Source: Bemisia tabaci
Taxonomy: Eukaryota > Arthropoda > Insecta > Hemiptera > Aleyrodidae
Assembly (NCBI RefSeq): GCF_918797505.1
Contig: NC_092797.1
Location: forward strand, 17,497,372 to 17,561,371
Length of the DNA stretch: 64,000 nt
Direction: 5' to 3'
The notes beneath the pieces are model-generated. The model ran no database searches. It was given only the letters and a program-made list of their open reading frames with translations, and was not told the DNA's origin. Below are positions 44,541-55,845 of this stretch, piece by piece. A program made the position numbers and the translations under genes. Within the stretch, counting starts at the first letter, position 1. Every line of letters starts with the position of its first letter.

Positions 44541-46962
44541 ATGAAACAATTGTAATGAGAGACTCCACTTTGATCGGATGTAAAGTCGGCAAAGTAGAGC
44601 TTTGCAAATTTTTACCCAAACATTGAAAGAAAGTTAAATGCAAAGGTTTCCAGTTCTCATGCCTTTAGGTACTTTCGAGATTGATGCGCTCGGCGAGGAA
44701 CAAGCGGAAAGAAGAAGCAGAGCGCTGGAGAATGAAAAGGCGAACACGGGGTGAATCGCTTTTGTTTGATCGAGCTGTTAAAACATTGAAATCGTCCGGG
44801 TCTCACGGGAAGTCTAATTTGTAAGGAGTCTAAAATTTGTCGGAAACTTCTCGGCAAGTTTCATCCGAATCATAAACAAATGGGGAGCCGAGGCGAATGA
44901 TTGACCGCCCCTAATAAATCTTCGCTAAGTTTGTAGAATAATTAATTATCCGAGCACCTCTCGATTTGTTTCCTCGGGATTTACGACTAATTGACCGGAA
45001 GGGAGGAAAGTGCGCTGAAACCCTTAAGTATCTTAGTCACATGAATGGCTGATATCAAAAAAGGTGATCGATTCTTTGATAAAGACGAAACAACAGGGTA
45101 ACGGTGAGAGATCGCGATAATGGGACTTGAAAAATCAGATAGGTATCGTGTAAGAAGTTTGAAAAATTATCTTAACTGTATCGTAATTTTGGAAGAAAAT
45201 TGAGGAGATTCCTGGGAAAAGGGCGCATGGCGAAAACCCCGTTTCGAGAAAAACTCGTAATCTTCATTTTTTTGTTCTGGATGCTAATGGTAACTCATAA
45301 GAGGTTTTTTTTTGGGGGGGGGGTTTGGTTTTTGGGTTTTTGGTTTTTATGGTTTTTTGGTTTTGTTTTCTCGGATCTCAGCCACCAACATGTAGGTTTC
45401 AAGTTTTTTCTTCGCTTTTTTCTTGAATTTTAATTTATTTTCCGACTAAAAATGACGCAGTTTTGAGTCCAAAAGTCTCGGTTTTTTTAGTGTTGTATTT
45501 TAGCCTTGTTCCCCGTCCCCTCCCCCGTTTTTTCTCCTAGTTCCATTGTCTCGGGCTTCGGAAAAATTTGTATTGATGTAACTCGTACTGAAATTCGATT
45601 AAAAGTCAAACATCTCACGAAAAATATTCGGCCATCGGTGAACTTTAATTTGCATCTGGTGTTGAGGGAGGAATTTTTAGAAATCGTCGGCTGCACGCCC
45701 TGTCTCCAGAAATACGCCGGTAGTTATGCTCTGTACAAGTTCTAATGGCGTGATGTGATACACACTAAAAGAGATATCTCTACGCTTAGAAATGAAGCGA
45801 ACCGTTAGAGGGGAGTTTTGGATGAAAAATTTGGCCCCTGATCGTTTGGAGACACCTCTAATACTCGTAATCATCGAAATATTGATATCCCGGCTCAAAA
45901 AACTGGAAACGATCTAGAAGTTTGTGCAAATGCGCATGTGAAGTCGGGGATCCATATACGTTTATTTTCAAAAATAGTGAAAAGCCCTGCGTTGTTTCCC
46001 AGATAGCTTTTCCATTGCTGAAATTGCAATTCGTAAAACATAGAGTGATCGTAGAATTTAGTGTTTGGATTAAGTAAAAATTGGCAAAGGACAAAGTCTT
46101 ATACTGAAATAAATCCAAAATAGAGGAAGCAATCAAAGTCATAAGGACAGTTTGGTATGATATCCCTATGGTAGCCGTAAAGCTCTGTAACGATACAGGA
46201 GCACGGGATGCTGAGAAAAAATCATGTTTTAAATATTCCAGCAAAGCGAGAAGCGAAGTCACAAAACTTTGAAACTTCTCGTGAACTTTTGTAACTTTTA
46301 GCGAGGTCTCGTTGCAAGAGCAAACATAGAGCTGGTAGCATCTCCTGCGTTGCCATGTTTACTATAAACTTCACCATTTTCGTATCCTTTTATCGTATAG
46401 GAATTCGCAGATCAGCTGCATATCCGCAACACTGCTGTCATTCGTGCCGCACTCGTTGACTTTCGCCTAGTTTTATGAATCTTTCCACCACTTTAAAGTG
46501 TCTGTCGTTGTAACTTATGCCAGGCTCCGATCGTAAAATGACACTCCTGCTGCCGAAAAGACAATGATAATTTTCATTCTATTTGAACTATTGTGAGGAT
46601 TTGTCACATTGTCGCACACGTTAATATGTGCAGTGACTTGTTCCTGGGAGGTACCGGGGGGAGGGGGGGGGGGAGAGATACGAGAAAGAAATAGTTACGT
46701 CACAGGGGGAAGCACAGCAGAATTAACTCTGCAGAGGAAATCATGCTGTAGGCTCTTGGACCCCCCCCCCCCCCCCACTTGTCGGCTTTTAGTTGTTACA
46801 CCTTGTATGTAACAACAGCGGTCGCTGACATCCGCCATTTTTAGGAGAAACGCTTTTTTCGAATTCTGGAGTCCTCAAGAATGCATGTTCAAAGATTTAG
46901 ACGTCCAGTGCAATTTTTCGGCGAGATATGAACTGAAAACCATGTTATTTGTAAAAACAGTA
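44541..46962. other. 2.4 kb without recognised genes
   Basis: A G/T-rich low-complexity stretch lies at 45303-45370. G runs near 46657-46673 and C runs near 46761-46777 occur. A minus-strand frame at 45858-46262 (134 codons) has no recognisable domain. Confidence 0.4.
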
Positions 46963-46970
46963 GATATGAG

Positions 46971-47854
46971 CAGGGCCGGATTTACCAACATGCCGCCCAT
47001 GGGCCGCCTGTATTTTGCCGCCCCCTTATCATTCGTTTTGAAACATCGATAAAAACCAATAAGTGAGCGTGCCAAATGGAGAAGGGTGCATTAGACGCGT
47101 TTATTCTTGTTGGACACATTATTTGCGAAAACCCTGTCAACACTACTAGCAAAAATTCACAGAACTTTGCGCAAAAGTTAAGTTTCGTAAACCTATCTCT
47201 GTGTGGACAAGGCCTTCCTTTCCTAAGAAATGAACGAAAAAATTATGAAAGAACAAACATAAATGTGGATTAATGATTTTAACTTCCGCCGCGGCGCCAC
47301 GCAGACCGCACCGAGTTTGGCGCAGTGCGTGAAGTATTCAGCCAGTCTTGTAGGCGCTATGAGTTTCACGCAGACCGCTGCTGAACGCACTGTGTTTGAC
47401 GCAATGCGTGAAGTATTCATGCAGTCTTGTAGGCGCTATGAGTTTCACGCTGACCGCATTGTGTTTCACGCAATGCGTGAAGTATTCATGCAGTCTTGTA
47501 GGCGCTAATATGGGTTACATGCCGACCGCCGCGGCGAGGGTTTCTCCTGCTCATCTCAAGTTCTCGTCATCATTGCTCTCTGCGCCGCGCCGTTCCAGGC
47601 CAAATTGCGCGTTTGATTTCTCTCTTAACTCGACTAATTAAAGACGCTGTCTCTTGTATCACCGAAAGATGACAAAATTAGAAATTACTATACTCTCAGG
47701 AAATGAGAGATTTTGTCACCTTTTCTCGTTTGTAATTTTTTTCTGAACCCGATTTTTTTTATACCTACATTTGAAAAAATTGCAAAATTTGCTGCCCCCT
47801 AAATTTGCCGCCATGGGCCGCGGCCCATGTGGCCATCCCCTAGATCCGGCCCTG
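46971..47854 (+). mobile_element. Family E hAT-type element, full length, with perfect 8-bp duplication
   Basis: CAGGGCCGGATTTACC at left and GATCCGGCCCTG at right are inverted ends, and the subterminal CCCATGGGCCGC and GCGGCCCATG strings also mirror. The exact 8-bp duplication GATATGAG flanks it at 46963-46970 and 47855-47862, as in hAT elements. It is 884 bp. The region 47320-47515 contains three tandem units of about 66-78 bp, each with GCGTGAAGTATTCATGCAG, TCTTGTAGGCGCTATGAG and TTTCACGC. It has no transposase and needs one in trans. Small frames are unit shadows. Confidence 0.95.
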
Positions 47855-47862
47855 GATATGAG

Positions 47863-49307
47863 AATCCACTGTTCTCCCCGGCCGCCGCGACAGGACACCG
47901 TGAAGATTCGAACGCACTTGCGATCACTGCCCGCGCACCGGACGCATCGGGATCGTCTAGCCAGAATTGATGAGTTTTTAACTGATTTTACAATTTGTTC
48001 CTTATTTTTGTTGTAGAAGTTACAAACGGTTTATTTTTTTGTTCAATTTTATTAAATGACTCAGTTAGGATTAAACGATTTCTGAGTCCAACTTTCTCTT
48101 AGATAGTGCCATCTGTAGAATGGTCAATGGTCAATGGTCAGTGGGTCAATAACGATTCACTCACTCGTTTACTGGTTACAGGACGGGTGATACCGGGTCT
48201 TGGTAACGATTTATATCTGTAATGTTTTGACTGGTCATTTCGCTTTTAGGGTACAAACGACCGCAGCTAATGTTTTGACTGTTCATTTCGATTTTAAGGT
48301 ATGAACGAGCGGAGCTCAGATGGAGGCCTGGACAAAAATCGTGGTCGGTTTCCGAGAGCGCAGAGATAAAGTACCTGCTAATAAAGTACAGGCTGATGCA
48401 GGACGCGACTGCCATGCCTGGATCAGGGCCTCACCTGCCGTAATCGAAAGCTTGGATGAAATTAATGCAACCCGAGCAAATTACTGCATCCATCATTCCC
48501 AACCGGAGAGCAGATAGCTTATCGTAAATTGTGGAGGATGCCTTGATTACCTACATACAGCACCCTGCTCCCTGCGCGGAAGAGTGTGTACCGTTCAGCA
48601 CCGCGCAGTCGCAGGTGAAAAAATAAACATTAATTATAGAGGCGCTCCTAGCGGCTGAAACTGGAACTGTATCATTAAACGGAGTATTTAGAGGAGTTGC
48701 CGTTAAAATATTAGACAAGTGACTCGAGACTCTTCACCTCTGGAGAGATATGAAAAATAATATAAATGGCGCCGAGGACCATGACCCGTAGCGAAGGCAG
48801 CACTGAGGGATCTAAAGTTACACCGATCATCAGGTGCTCGTGCTCCAAGCATCAGGTGAGGGAGATGCGATGACAAGGGCTGATCATGATATAGTATTCG
48901 CGGAGAAAATGCTCCTCTCGCATTTTTCAAGGATCTAACTCCCTCCGTCTCAACCTAGGCTAGGAAGACGAAAGTTTATACTTTGAAAGTGAATCTGAAG
49001 ACACCAATTTATCCTGGATGTTTCGAGTGATTCTGCTTTCCTTTCTCAGACAGTTTCCAAAGACCCCATAGCGAAGATGTGCCCGTAAAATTACTCAAGC
49101 AACTTGAAGTCTTGCACATGGAAGTAAACTTTTAATCGGGGCAAAATTGATTTTGACGATCAAATTTTTTGTTTCCCCTTCGTCCTTCGGAAGCCCTCCC
49201 CCCCTCCCCCCCAAGGATTTAAAAAAAATGTAGATGCTATCTCATAACAAATATTCATTTCTTGTGCATGTTTCATAGATACTGTCAGGTAAAATTAAAG
49301 AGGATAT

Positions 49308-49312
<5 letters not shown>
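47863..49312. other. Non-coding segment with short tandem repeats
   Basis: A 48-bp unit (AATGTTTTGACTGGTCATTT, AAACGACCGCAGCT) occurs twice at 48221-48316. GGTCAATGGTCAATGGTCA lies near 48121. Nothing else recognised. Confidence 0.5.

Positions 49313-49349
<37 letters not shown>
49313..49349. repeat. Poly-A tract of about 37 bases
   Basis: A pure A run preceded by GATATTCTTT and followed by CTCTCTTC. No retroposon body was recognised upstream. The length may be unreliable. Confidence 0.85.
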
Positions 49350-49354
<5 letters not shown>

Positions 49355-49566
49355 TTCAATCGCATACGTACACATCTGATACAAAAAATGATTGATTATT
49401 TTTATGGTAACTGGCTGGAGAACACAAAATTTAAAGGTTACTTTATCTTACCGTGTACCAATCCTTACTACTGTGCTTAGGTCATTTATGCCTGATTTAG
49501 ATAGGATTCTTTTATTCAAATGCGTTTTATTAAGACTCTGTTAAATTGTGAGTCTTTAAAATACCC

Positions 49567-49813
49567 ACGACGCACAATGGATCGAGTCATTTAGAGAGGC
49601 CGGACATGCAATTTTTGACTAAAATTGCGAATTTTGATATTTATTTCGTCATATTTTAAATTCAAAGAGCGCTTTCAGATGAAAATTTCACGAGAAAACC
49701 ATTGGAACCACTTTTGGAACCTCAAATTCTTGTATGAACAGAGTTAGAAGCGTTTCAAGTTTCCAAAATTTTATCCGACTTCTCCTATTGATTCGATCCA
49801 CAGTGCGACGCGA
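49567..49813 (+). mobile_element. Family C MITE, copy 6
   Basis: CACAATGGATCGAGTCATTT with AGAGAGGCCGGAC at left; TTATCCGACTTCTCC with GATTCGATCCACAGTGCG at right. The interior has GAATTTTGATATTTATTTCG, AAAATTTCACGAGAAAACC and AAGCGTTTCAAGTTTCC. Same orientation as 1464. Confidence 0.75.
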
Positions 49814-50589
49814 TCTTGAAAACAATGAATAATTATTGTTACATCACATCTCATAGAGAAATCGTTCGAAAAGCGAGTGAAAATGAGGTGAGAAAATGCA
49901 GTAACAGACGGAATATTTCTTGTGCAAGGAGAAAGATGGACGGAAAAAAGGGTGAGAGAAGGAGGAAGCGAAACGGGGGCGCACAGGAGAACGATAAGGA
50001 TACTTGAATTAATGGCACCTTTAAAGTGTGCGGACGTTTGATCGATCTGTTTTATTAGCTGTCAAACGACCTATCTGTTATACACCCGAAATTTAATTTC
50101 TTCCTACCCGCAGCATGCAATTTACGTCGATTTATCAAACTCTTTCTCCGGAACATCCACACCTCTCGATACTGAATGATCGTAAAAGCCGATGAGGATA
50201 TTTATGAAAATTTGTTCGAATCCCTCATTCCTGCGTCCGCACCACGCCATCGTTGCAAAGTTGCCGAGGATCGCGCTGATTTTTCCGTTACACCCAATTG
50301 AGTGAAAAGCGATTTATACAAATAATGGCAGCTCTGACCATGCTACTGTCATCTTGCGGTAATATTCTAATTTTTTCAAGCCGTACCGTAAGATTTTGGC
50401 AGTTGGCAAGAGTAATAGCCGGATCGGCACAAGTGGACCCGTTATTATGTGTAGCATTTTTCAAAGTAATTTAGCAGATTTTTTTTCTTCTTTTTTTTTT
50501 AAAAAAAAAGTAAGTAAAATACCGCATCTAAAATATTTCATATTCTCAGGAGCTTTTACATAAGAATCACCAGTCAAATCGTATATTTC
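49814..50589. other. Non-coding segment
   Basis: No element ends or domain-bearing frames recognised. T and A runs occur near 50478-50512. Confidence 0.35.
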
Positions 50590-50828
50590 TCACACATGCA
50601 ACATCTCTATTATTGGAGATAATATGACAAAATAGCCTAATCTGCTAAAATACAAGTGTTTAAGAGGAAAATGCCGCCAGATGACATCACAAGGCGGCAA
50701 ATTTTCTCACTTTTAAATCTATTTTTTGCCAATTTCCCACGTCAGAAAAAAATTATGAGAAATAATGCGAACTCAGCTCATTATGCACTCTCAGATGAAG
50801 CAATAAAATTTTTATGTGCAAATTCTCC
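50590..50828 (+). mobile_element. Family D MITE, copy 3, left end lost
   Basis: Contains ATATGACAAAATAGCC, ACAAGTGTTTAAGAGG, GCCGCCAGATGACATCAC with AAGGCGGCAAATTTTC, TCACTTTTAAATC, and ends GTGCAAATTCTCC. About 60 bp of the left end is not recognisable. Confidence 0.68.
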
Positions 50829-53264
50829 GTAGTTACGATCAGAAAAAAGGTAGAAGAAAATCCACCGAGAGCTTTCATGGAGCTCTGTAAGGTCCACGAT
50901 TCTCTAATTTTTTAAGGACCCACGGTTTTTGCAAGATGGTTGCTGTTTCAGGTGAGAGTTGAAAAAGTAAAAAGTCATCAAAATAGTGCAACACTCGCGT
51001 TAATTCACAGCGGGGAAATATGAAAGACGGAGTGAAAATGAAAGAAAAAGCGATGGGCAGCAGGGAGTAAACGGAATGAGACCATAAGCGCAGACAGGAG
51101 GACCGGGAAAAGTTAGGCGAGTGAGTGAGGAGATAAAAGCTCCTGTTTCCAAAGACATCGAAACCATCAGGAAGCTGATAGCTTCCCCGTTGTTTGATGT
51201 AACAAATCAAGAACAGAATGCAGTAACTTTTTTAATAAAAAGTTTCTTCATCGCCGGTCGCGGGCAGACATAAGAGGGCCTCAACATATTCCCGTCTCAC
51301 TCTCGGTATCATGAGACTCGCAGGATGAAAAAGGATCACCAATCGCTATCACGAGAGCACGGGATCTCACTCTGTCTTTTATTGACCTGGGCAACAGATA
51401 TGGACAAAAAGCTACGTATCTGCAACTATAGTCATGTTTCATCGTTGCCACTGTTTCGAGAATCATAGTTTTTAAAAGTTAAATTATCTTCGGTTTTGAA
51501 TATTTTGGCAACAACCCTGATAAGCACGAAAGGGTTGCATTTATAATCCTTGGGAAGAATTAGACTTATTTTTAAAAAATGTATGTACAAATTAATTAAA
51601 CGGAAAAGGAACTAAGAAGGACATGAACACTGGGTACATAGCTCCTGTTGCAGAAAAATCACTTGACGTGCATAATAGGATCATAGATGTGGTCTGATCC
51701 TCCATGCAAATTTTGGATGAAATTGAACAGGTAGATTTTCAGATAATGACCATACACAGAAAATGGGTACGCCCGACGGACGGACACACCTTCTTTCAAA
51801 CATGTTTTTTTTCACTCTAGGCACCTTAAAACGCATAGAAATGAGGAAATTTCAACTTTTTTTTTCTATTTTTTTTGGACGATGACAACAATTCCTCTAA
51901 CCGCCAGGAGAGCGAGAAAGTAAAAAATGTATTTGTACATAGTTCCATCCAGCATAAATGTGTCTAGTTCACCAGTATTGGACTTGATGACTTATCATTT
52001 AGAGATGCATTATACTTTACTGTTTTCATACCTTACGTATCTCGGTTGGTGACATCATGAATTCATGCCTTTTGTTTGCTTACGAATTTCTGATCCTTCT
52101 TCATCAGTTAAGTATTTATTTTTTCACCGGAGAGCAGTTCGTACTAAAATGGTGCGCGTTGTTTTCCTTTGTTGAAGTACTAGATGTAAACGGCAGATTT
52201 GAAACGCTGCCATGGAAATTGTGCATATTGACTTTCATAATCAAAATGCTGCTGCACAAAGTAACTAGCCTTTTCTTTAAAAGTAAATAACGGAGGCTCT
52301 GGGAGGAGAAGGAAGGATGCTCGGAAAAAATAAGTTCGAGGTCACTGAGCTCATTTCAAAGTGCAGAAAAGGAGTGAGTTTCACATGAATTTCCAGCCTT
52401 TTTCAAGCAAAGTACTTTTCGCTCAGAATTTAGACTCCTTTTAATTAATTTTTCAATTAATTTTGTTTTCCTTGTTATCTAGTCTTGCTCTCAGTTTTTT
52501 TCCTTCTTCTTATTCTCATTTTGCTCCTTTATATCGTAACAGGATCAACTGTAAATGCTCAGTTTGATGGTGAATTTGGGACTAGTTCCTACTTTATGAA
52601 CTGTTTTTTAGGGAGCAAACTGAAAACTCATTAGCATTCGCAAACAAGGCATTCATTATTTCCTTCAAGGAGTCCGTTTCAAACTTCTCAACAGTTGCTA
52701 GCTGCCAAATTCCAGGAGAGGAAAGCAGAAGAGCGCAGTTTGCACACGGAATACACGCCGGTTGCATATTTATTTTGTTTATACTGTTTTCTTTTTTCTC
52801 TCTCTCAAAACTGCAGTGTAACTTCGGGACTCACACGGTGCTTGAGTCGGAGATTCTCTCACGAACAGAATTTCCTCAGTCTGAACGGCGCGACAGTATG
52901 AACGGCGGGAAAAGAGAGAGGTGATGAGCTCTGAAGGAGAAAATATGACGCGCAGATTTTACTTGTCAAATAAAGTCTTCCTGCTCGACGAAGCAACAAG
53001 CGTATACAAGAAACCTGTTAACCTCTCCCTCGCATTCAAGGGATTTTTGGGATAATACTGCTGGAGAATTTTTGAGGGCTCTCCTTCAAAATTTCCGACA
53101 CGGAATAACGGAGTAGAAATAAGCGCAATGGTTCAACCCTAGCATGATAGACAACAGTTTTCAGACTCAATTTTCTCTAACTTGAAAGCACCAGGATCAT
53201 AACTTTTTGCAAATGGTTTTGAAAAACGCAGGCACATTACCCTAGGACTCTTGTATAACATATC
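50829..53264. other. 2.4 kb without recognised genes
   Basis: Frames up to 111 codons show no domain. No repeated sequence shared with the rest of the window was noticed. Confidence 0.4.
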
Positions 53265-53382
53265 GTCGTCCCTCTGACGCAAGGGCGTATCTCAATGTTC
53301 ACCTGAGTCCTGTTCTCCATATGACTTCGTGCTTCCGGGGCTCATGTGAAAAGAGAGATACAGCCTTAAGCAAGAGAGACGA
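53265..53382. mobile_element. Family P short palindromic element, copy 3
   Basis: GTCGTCCCTCTGACGCAAGG with GCGTATCTCAATG and GAGTCCTG at left; GGGGCTCATGTGAAAAG with GAGATACAGCC, TTAAGCAAG and AGAGACGA at right are the inverse. Non-coding. Confidence 0.62.
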
Positions 53383-53454
53383 TTGTTTATGTCAAACAGG
53401 GATTCATGTCACTCGAAAAAGGAACCTCGGTGACGGATTTTATTTAGATTTAAA

Positions 53455-53580
53455 TTGAACACCGATATTTTCCGGTTAAGGCAACCGAAGTATTCGATCT
53501 TAGAAATCGAATTTCTGTCAGCTGGACCGAGGTTTGGTTTCATGATCGAAAATGTCGGTTACCTAAACTTTGGTGTTCAA
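53455..53580. repeat. 126-bp imperfect hairpin
   Basis: TTGAACACCGATATTTTC pairs with the region ending TTTGGTGTTCAA, with GGTTAAGGCAACCGA against TCGGTTACCTAAAC in between. The loop is near 53510. Possibly a MITE; one copy in the window. Confidence 0.6.
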
Positions 53581-54720
53581 TAAGAACCAAGTTTTTTCGC
53601 CATAAATTAGATAAAATCACTTTTTCAGAGAGAAAGAAAAAAAGAAGAAAAAGAAAAAATCAATGGATAAGAATAATATTAGTAATGGAATCATCTATTA
53701 ATTTTTTACAATTTACGTGCTTCATGTTGAGTTTAACGAGATGGAGAAATGGCGCTGGGTTCACACCATTTCGCGGGGAAAACAAAGCCAATAAGTTCCA
53801 AAAGTTGAAAATTGCAATTTTCGGAACTTTTTGGCTGCGTCTCCCCCGCGAAAAGGAGTGGACCCAGCAACATTTCTCCACCTCACTACATGCAGTTCGG
53901 GCCACTTCTTCTTCTTCTTCTTCTTCTACACTTCTTCTTTTTCATCATCATCATCTTCTTCTTCTTCTTTCCTCCATTTTTAATTTTTTTTCTTTCTAAT
54001 CTCTCTCATTTGTAAAATATAATGAGAAAACTTGTTCATGACACCTTGATCATCAATGTATCCAGCTGTTCGTGAAGTCTTTACACGAAGAAAACCGGCA
54101 AAAACAGCTGAAACTGAGGGAAACCTAAGCTCCCGAAGCTCTTCGGGGCCTTTTGATGGTGGTCAGCGGATCCGTGGTCGATGCCTATCTCGTAAAATAA
54201 GTGAATTTGATCTGGAACAACGGCGAGAAGTTCGTGTTACCCTTTCAGAATCCGGGTTAATGGCTCGGCAAACGGGAAGCAGGAACGCAACTAATAACGA
54301 GGTAGGTAAGTGACGTGCTCCGACACCCGCCGCTCAGCGCTGCAATTTCCGGCAAGCGCGAAAAATTTGATCGAAAATTTCAGATTTCTGATTGAAAATT
54401 AAATTGAAGGAGATTAGGCTAATCGCTGGTAATGAGCATGCGCGATCTCAGGAGCTGCGTAGCGGGTTGCCCTGTTGCCGGGCGTTGCAGGTCTTCTCGA
54501 ACTGCAAGAATTAGGGGGGAAAACTTCGGTTAAAACAAGTATCGTGACCTTTTTGTTAGCGACGGCAAGTTTGGTCATCGATATTAGAGGATTTATCGAG
54601 TTGTCGAATATTTATCCCTATGAACACTTATGATAATTTGATTTGAAATTTGTCAAAAAATGTGTTGTGCGTTTTAATTTTTGACGATCATGGGTTCTAA
54701 TGAAGACACATTTTATCGAT
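53581..54720. other. Non-coding segment with CTT/CAT microsatellite
   Basis: A CTT-rich and CAT-rich tract spans 53906-53975. A minus-strand frame at 53660-53905 and plus frames here have no domain. Confidence 0.4.
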
Positions 54721-54735
54721 ATAATAAATCGAAGT

Positions 54736-54858
54736 GGCTATTCGTCGGCACGGTACCGACGGATAAATGGCTATTCGTCGGTACCGTACCGCTGAATAAA
54801 TAGCTATTCGTCGGTACCGTACCGATGAATAAATTGCTATTCGTCGGTACCGTACTTT
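54736..54858. repeat. 33-bp tandem array, left end of the element
   Basis: About 3.7 copies of a unit with GGCTATTCGTCGGTACCGT and ACCGATGAATAAAT. Each unit is partly self-complementary (ACCGACGAAT against ATTCATCGGT), so a row of small hairpins could form. The array at 55677-55830 is inverted relative to it. Confidence 0.9.
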
Positions 54859-55129
54859 GATTTTAGTACGTAAATTATATTAAAGATATGATTTCTTAAT
54901 AATATTTTGGTGGAAGTTAAGAGCTAAAAATTGGGTGAAAGATGGAAAAAAAACCCAACACGAGTTGTAAAGAAATATTCTCCAAATTTAATTTATGTAT
55001 TTAATACTCTCACATAATACTGAAATGTACTACTCTGTCAAATAAATAATCATAATACTTACTGAAAAGTACTTCACTGTCAAATGAATCATCATAATAC
55101 TGAAATGTACTACTCTGTCAAAAGAATCA

Positions 55130-55576
55130 TCAAGAACGCTTCTTTTTTCGGGTGGTGGGGCCTTTAGTTTCATTTGCAGGTGTTTTCTTTCGTTTTCGTT
55201 TTCGTTTTTCGGGGGGATTTTCCACAGATTGTCGGTCGGCAACGGTGCGATTAAAGGAACAAAGTTGTCTTGCTGGCAGTTTAGGTCGCCCTCGTGAAAT
55301 GACTTTACTCTTAAATTTTAGCTTCGTGAAGCTCTCTGCACTGACATTTTCGTCAGATGGAGCAGCAACAGAAACCGAAGATTCGCTAGTGGTGGAATAG
55401 CTCTCTGCACTATGATCATTGTTAGTTGGGGCAGCAACAGAAACCGAAGATTCGCTGGTGGTAGAATAGCTCTCTGCACTATGATCGTTGTTAGTTGGGG
55501 GCAGCGATAGATACTGAAGATTCGCAAGCCGTGGAGCAGCTACCATGAACTGACAATAGTTGTACATTTGTAGCAC
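55130..55576 (-). CDS. Repetitive basic protein fragment inside the 1.1-kb element
   Basis: A 148-codon open frame, with no clear ATG at its start, extends through most of the element's interior. The N-terminal third holds two near-identical 23-residue repeats (TNNDHSAESYSTTSESSVSV core) and a third partial one. This is followed by SRGRPKLPARQLCSFNRTVA and a strongly basic tail (KRKRKRKK and RKKKR), a probable nuclear localisation or DNA-binding signal. A GRP-type AT-hook-like sequence fits DNA binding. No DDE catalytic domain is present, so it cannot be a complete transposase. It may be the C-terminal remnant of a transposase or an accessory protein. On the upstream side the same frame continues through a single TAA stop at 55577-55579 into 55897. 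Function not known. Confidence 0.4.
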   Translation of the reverse strand: MLQMYNYCQFMVAAPRLANLQYLSLPPTNNDHSAESYSTTSESSVSVAAPTNNDHSAESYSTTSESSVSVAAPSDENVSAESFTKLKFKSKVISRGRPKLPARQLCSFNRTVADRQSVENPPEKRKRKRKKTPANETKGPTTRKKKRS

Positions 55577-55676
55577 TTAGTATCTCCGGGTAATTACCAA
55601 CAGAGCACCATAGATGGCGTTTGCTTGTCCATTCGGACCAAGGCTTGACAACACATTTTTATTAATTAATGTCGCC

Positions 55677-55830
55677 GATGCGGTACCGACGAATAGCCGT
55701 TTATTCATCGGTACGGTACCGACGAATAGCCATTTATTCATCGGTACGGTACCGACGAATAGCCATTTATTCATCGGTACGGTACCGACGAATAGCCATT
55801 TATCCGTTGGTACCGTACCGACGAATAGCC
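55677..55830. repeat. 33-bp tandem array, right end of the element
   Basis: About 4.6 copies of a unit with CGGTACCGACGAATAGCC and ATTTATTCATCGGTA. Four units are almost identical. The unit length is a multiple of three, so all frames stay open and produce an 11-residue peptide repeat on both strands, which is a composition effect. Confidence 0.92.
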
Positions 55831-55845
55831 TCATCCATAATAAAT

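Larger units (their letters stand above)
54730..55836 (-). mobile_element. Mutator-like element with 33-bp repeat-array ends and 9-bp duplication
   Basis: A perfect 9-bp direct repeat, ATAATAAAT, lies at 54721-54729 and 55837-55845, directly outside inverted ends that share GGCTATTCGTCGG and ACGGTACC. The ends are arrays of a 33-bp unit containing ACCGACGAATAGCC, ATTTATTCATCGG and the palindrome GGTACC: about 3.7 units at 54736-54858 and 4.6 units inverted at 55677-55830. A 9-bp duplication with long or repeated inverted ends is the usual signature of Mutator-like elements (established for that superfamily; assignment here is inference). The interior carries the open frame described separately. 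Confidence 0.78.

Noticed and set aside
44050..44643. Minus-strand leucine-rich 197-codon frame
   Set aside because: Produced by the CTT/CTC triplets of the purine tract; no non-repetitive protein segment of note.
55677..55830. CRISPR-like array of 33-bp repeats
   Set aside because: Units are directly adjacent without spacers, are inverted at the other end of the element, and the context is eukaryotic.
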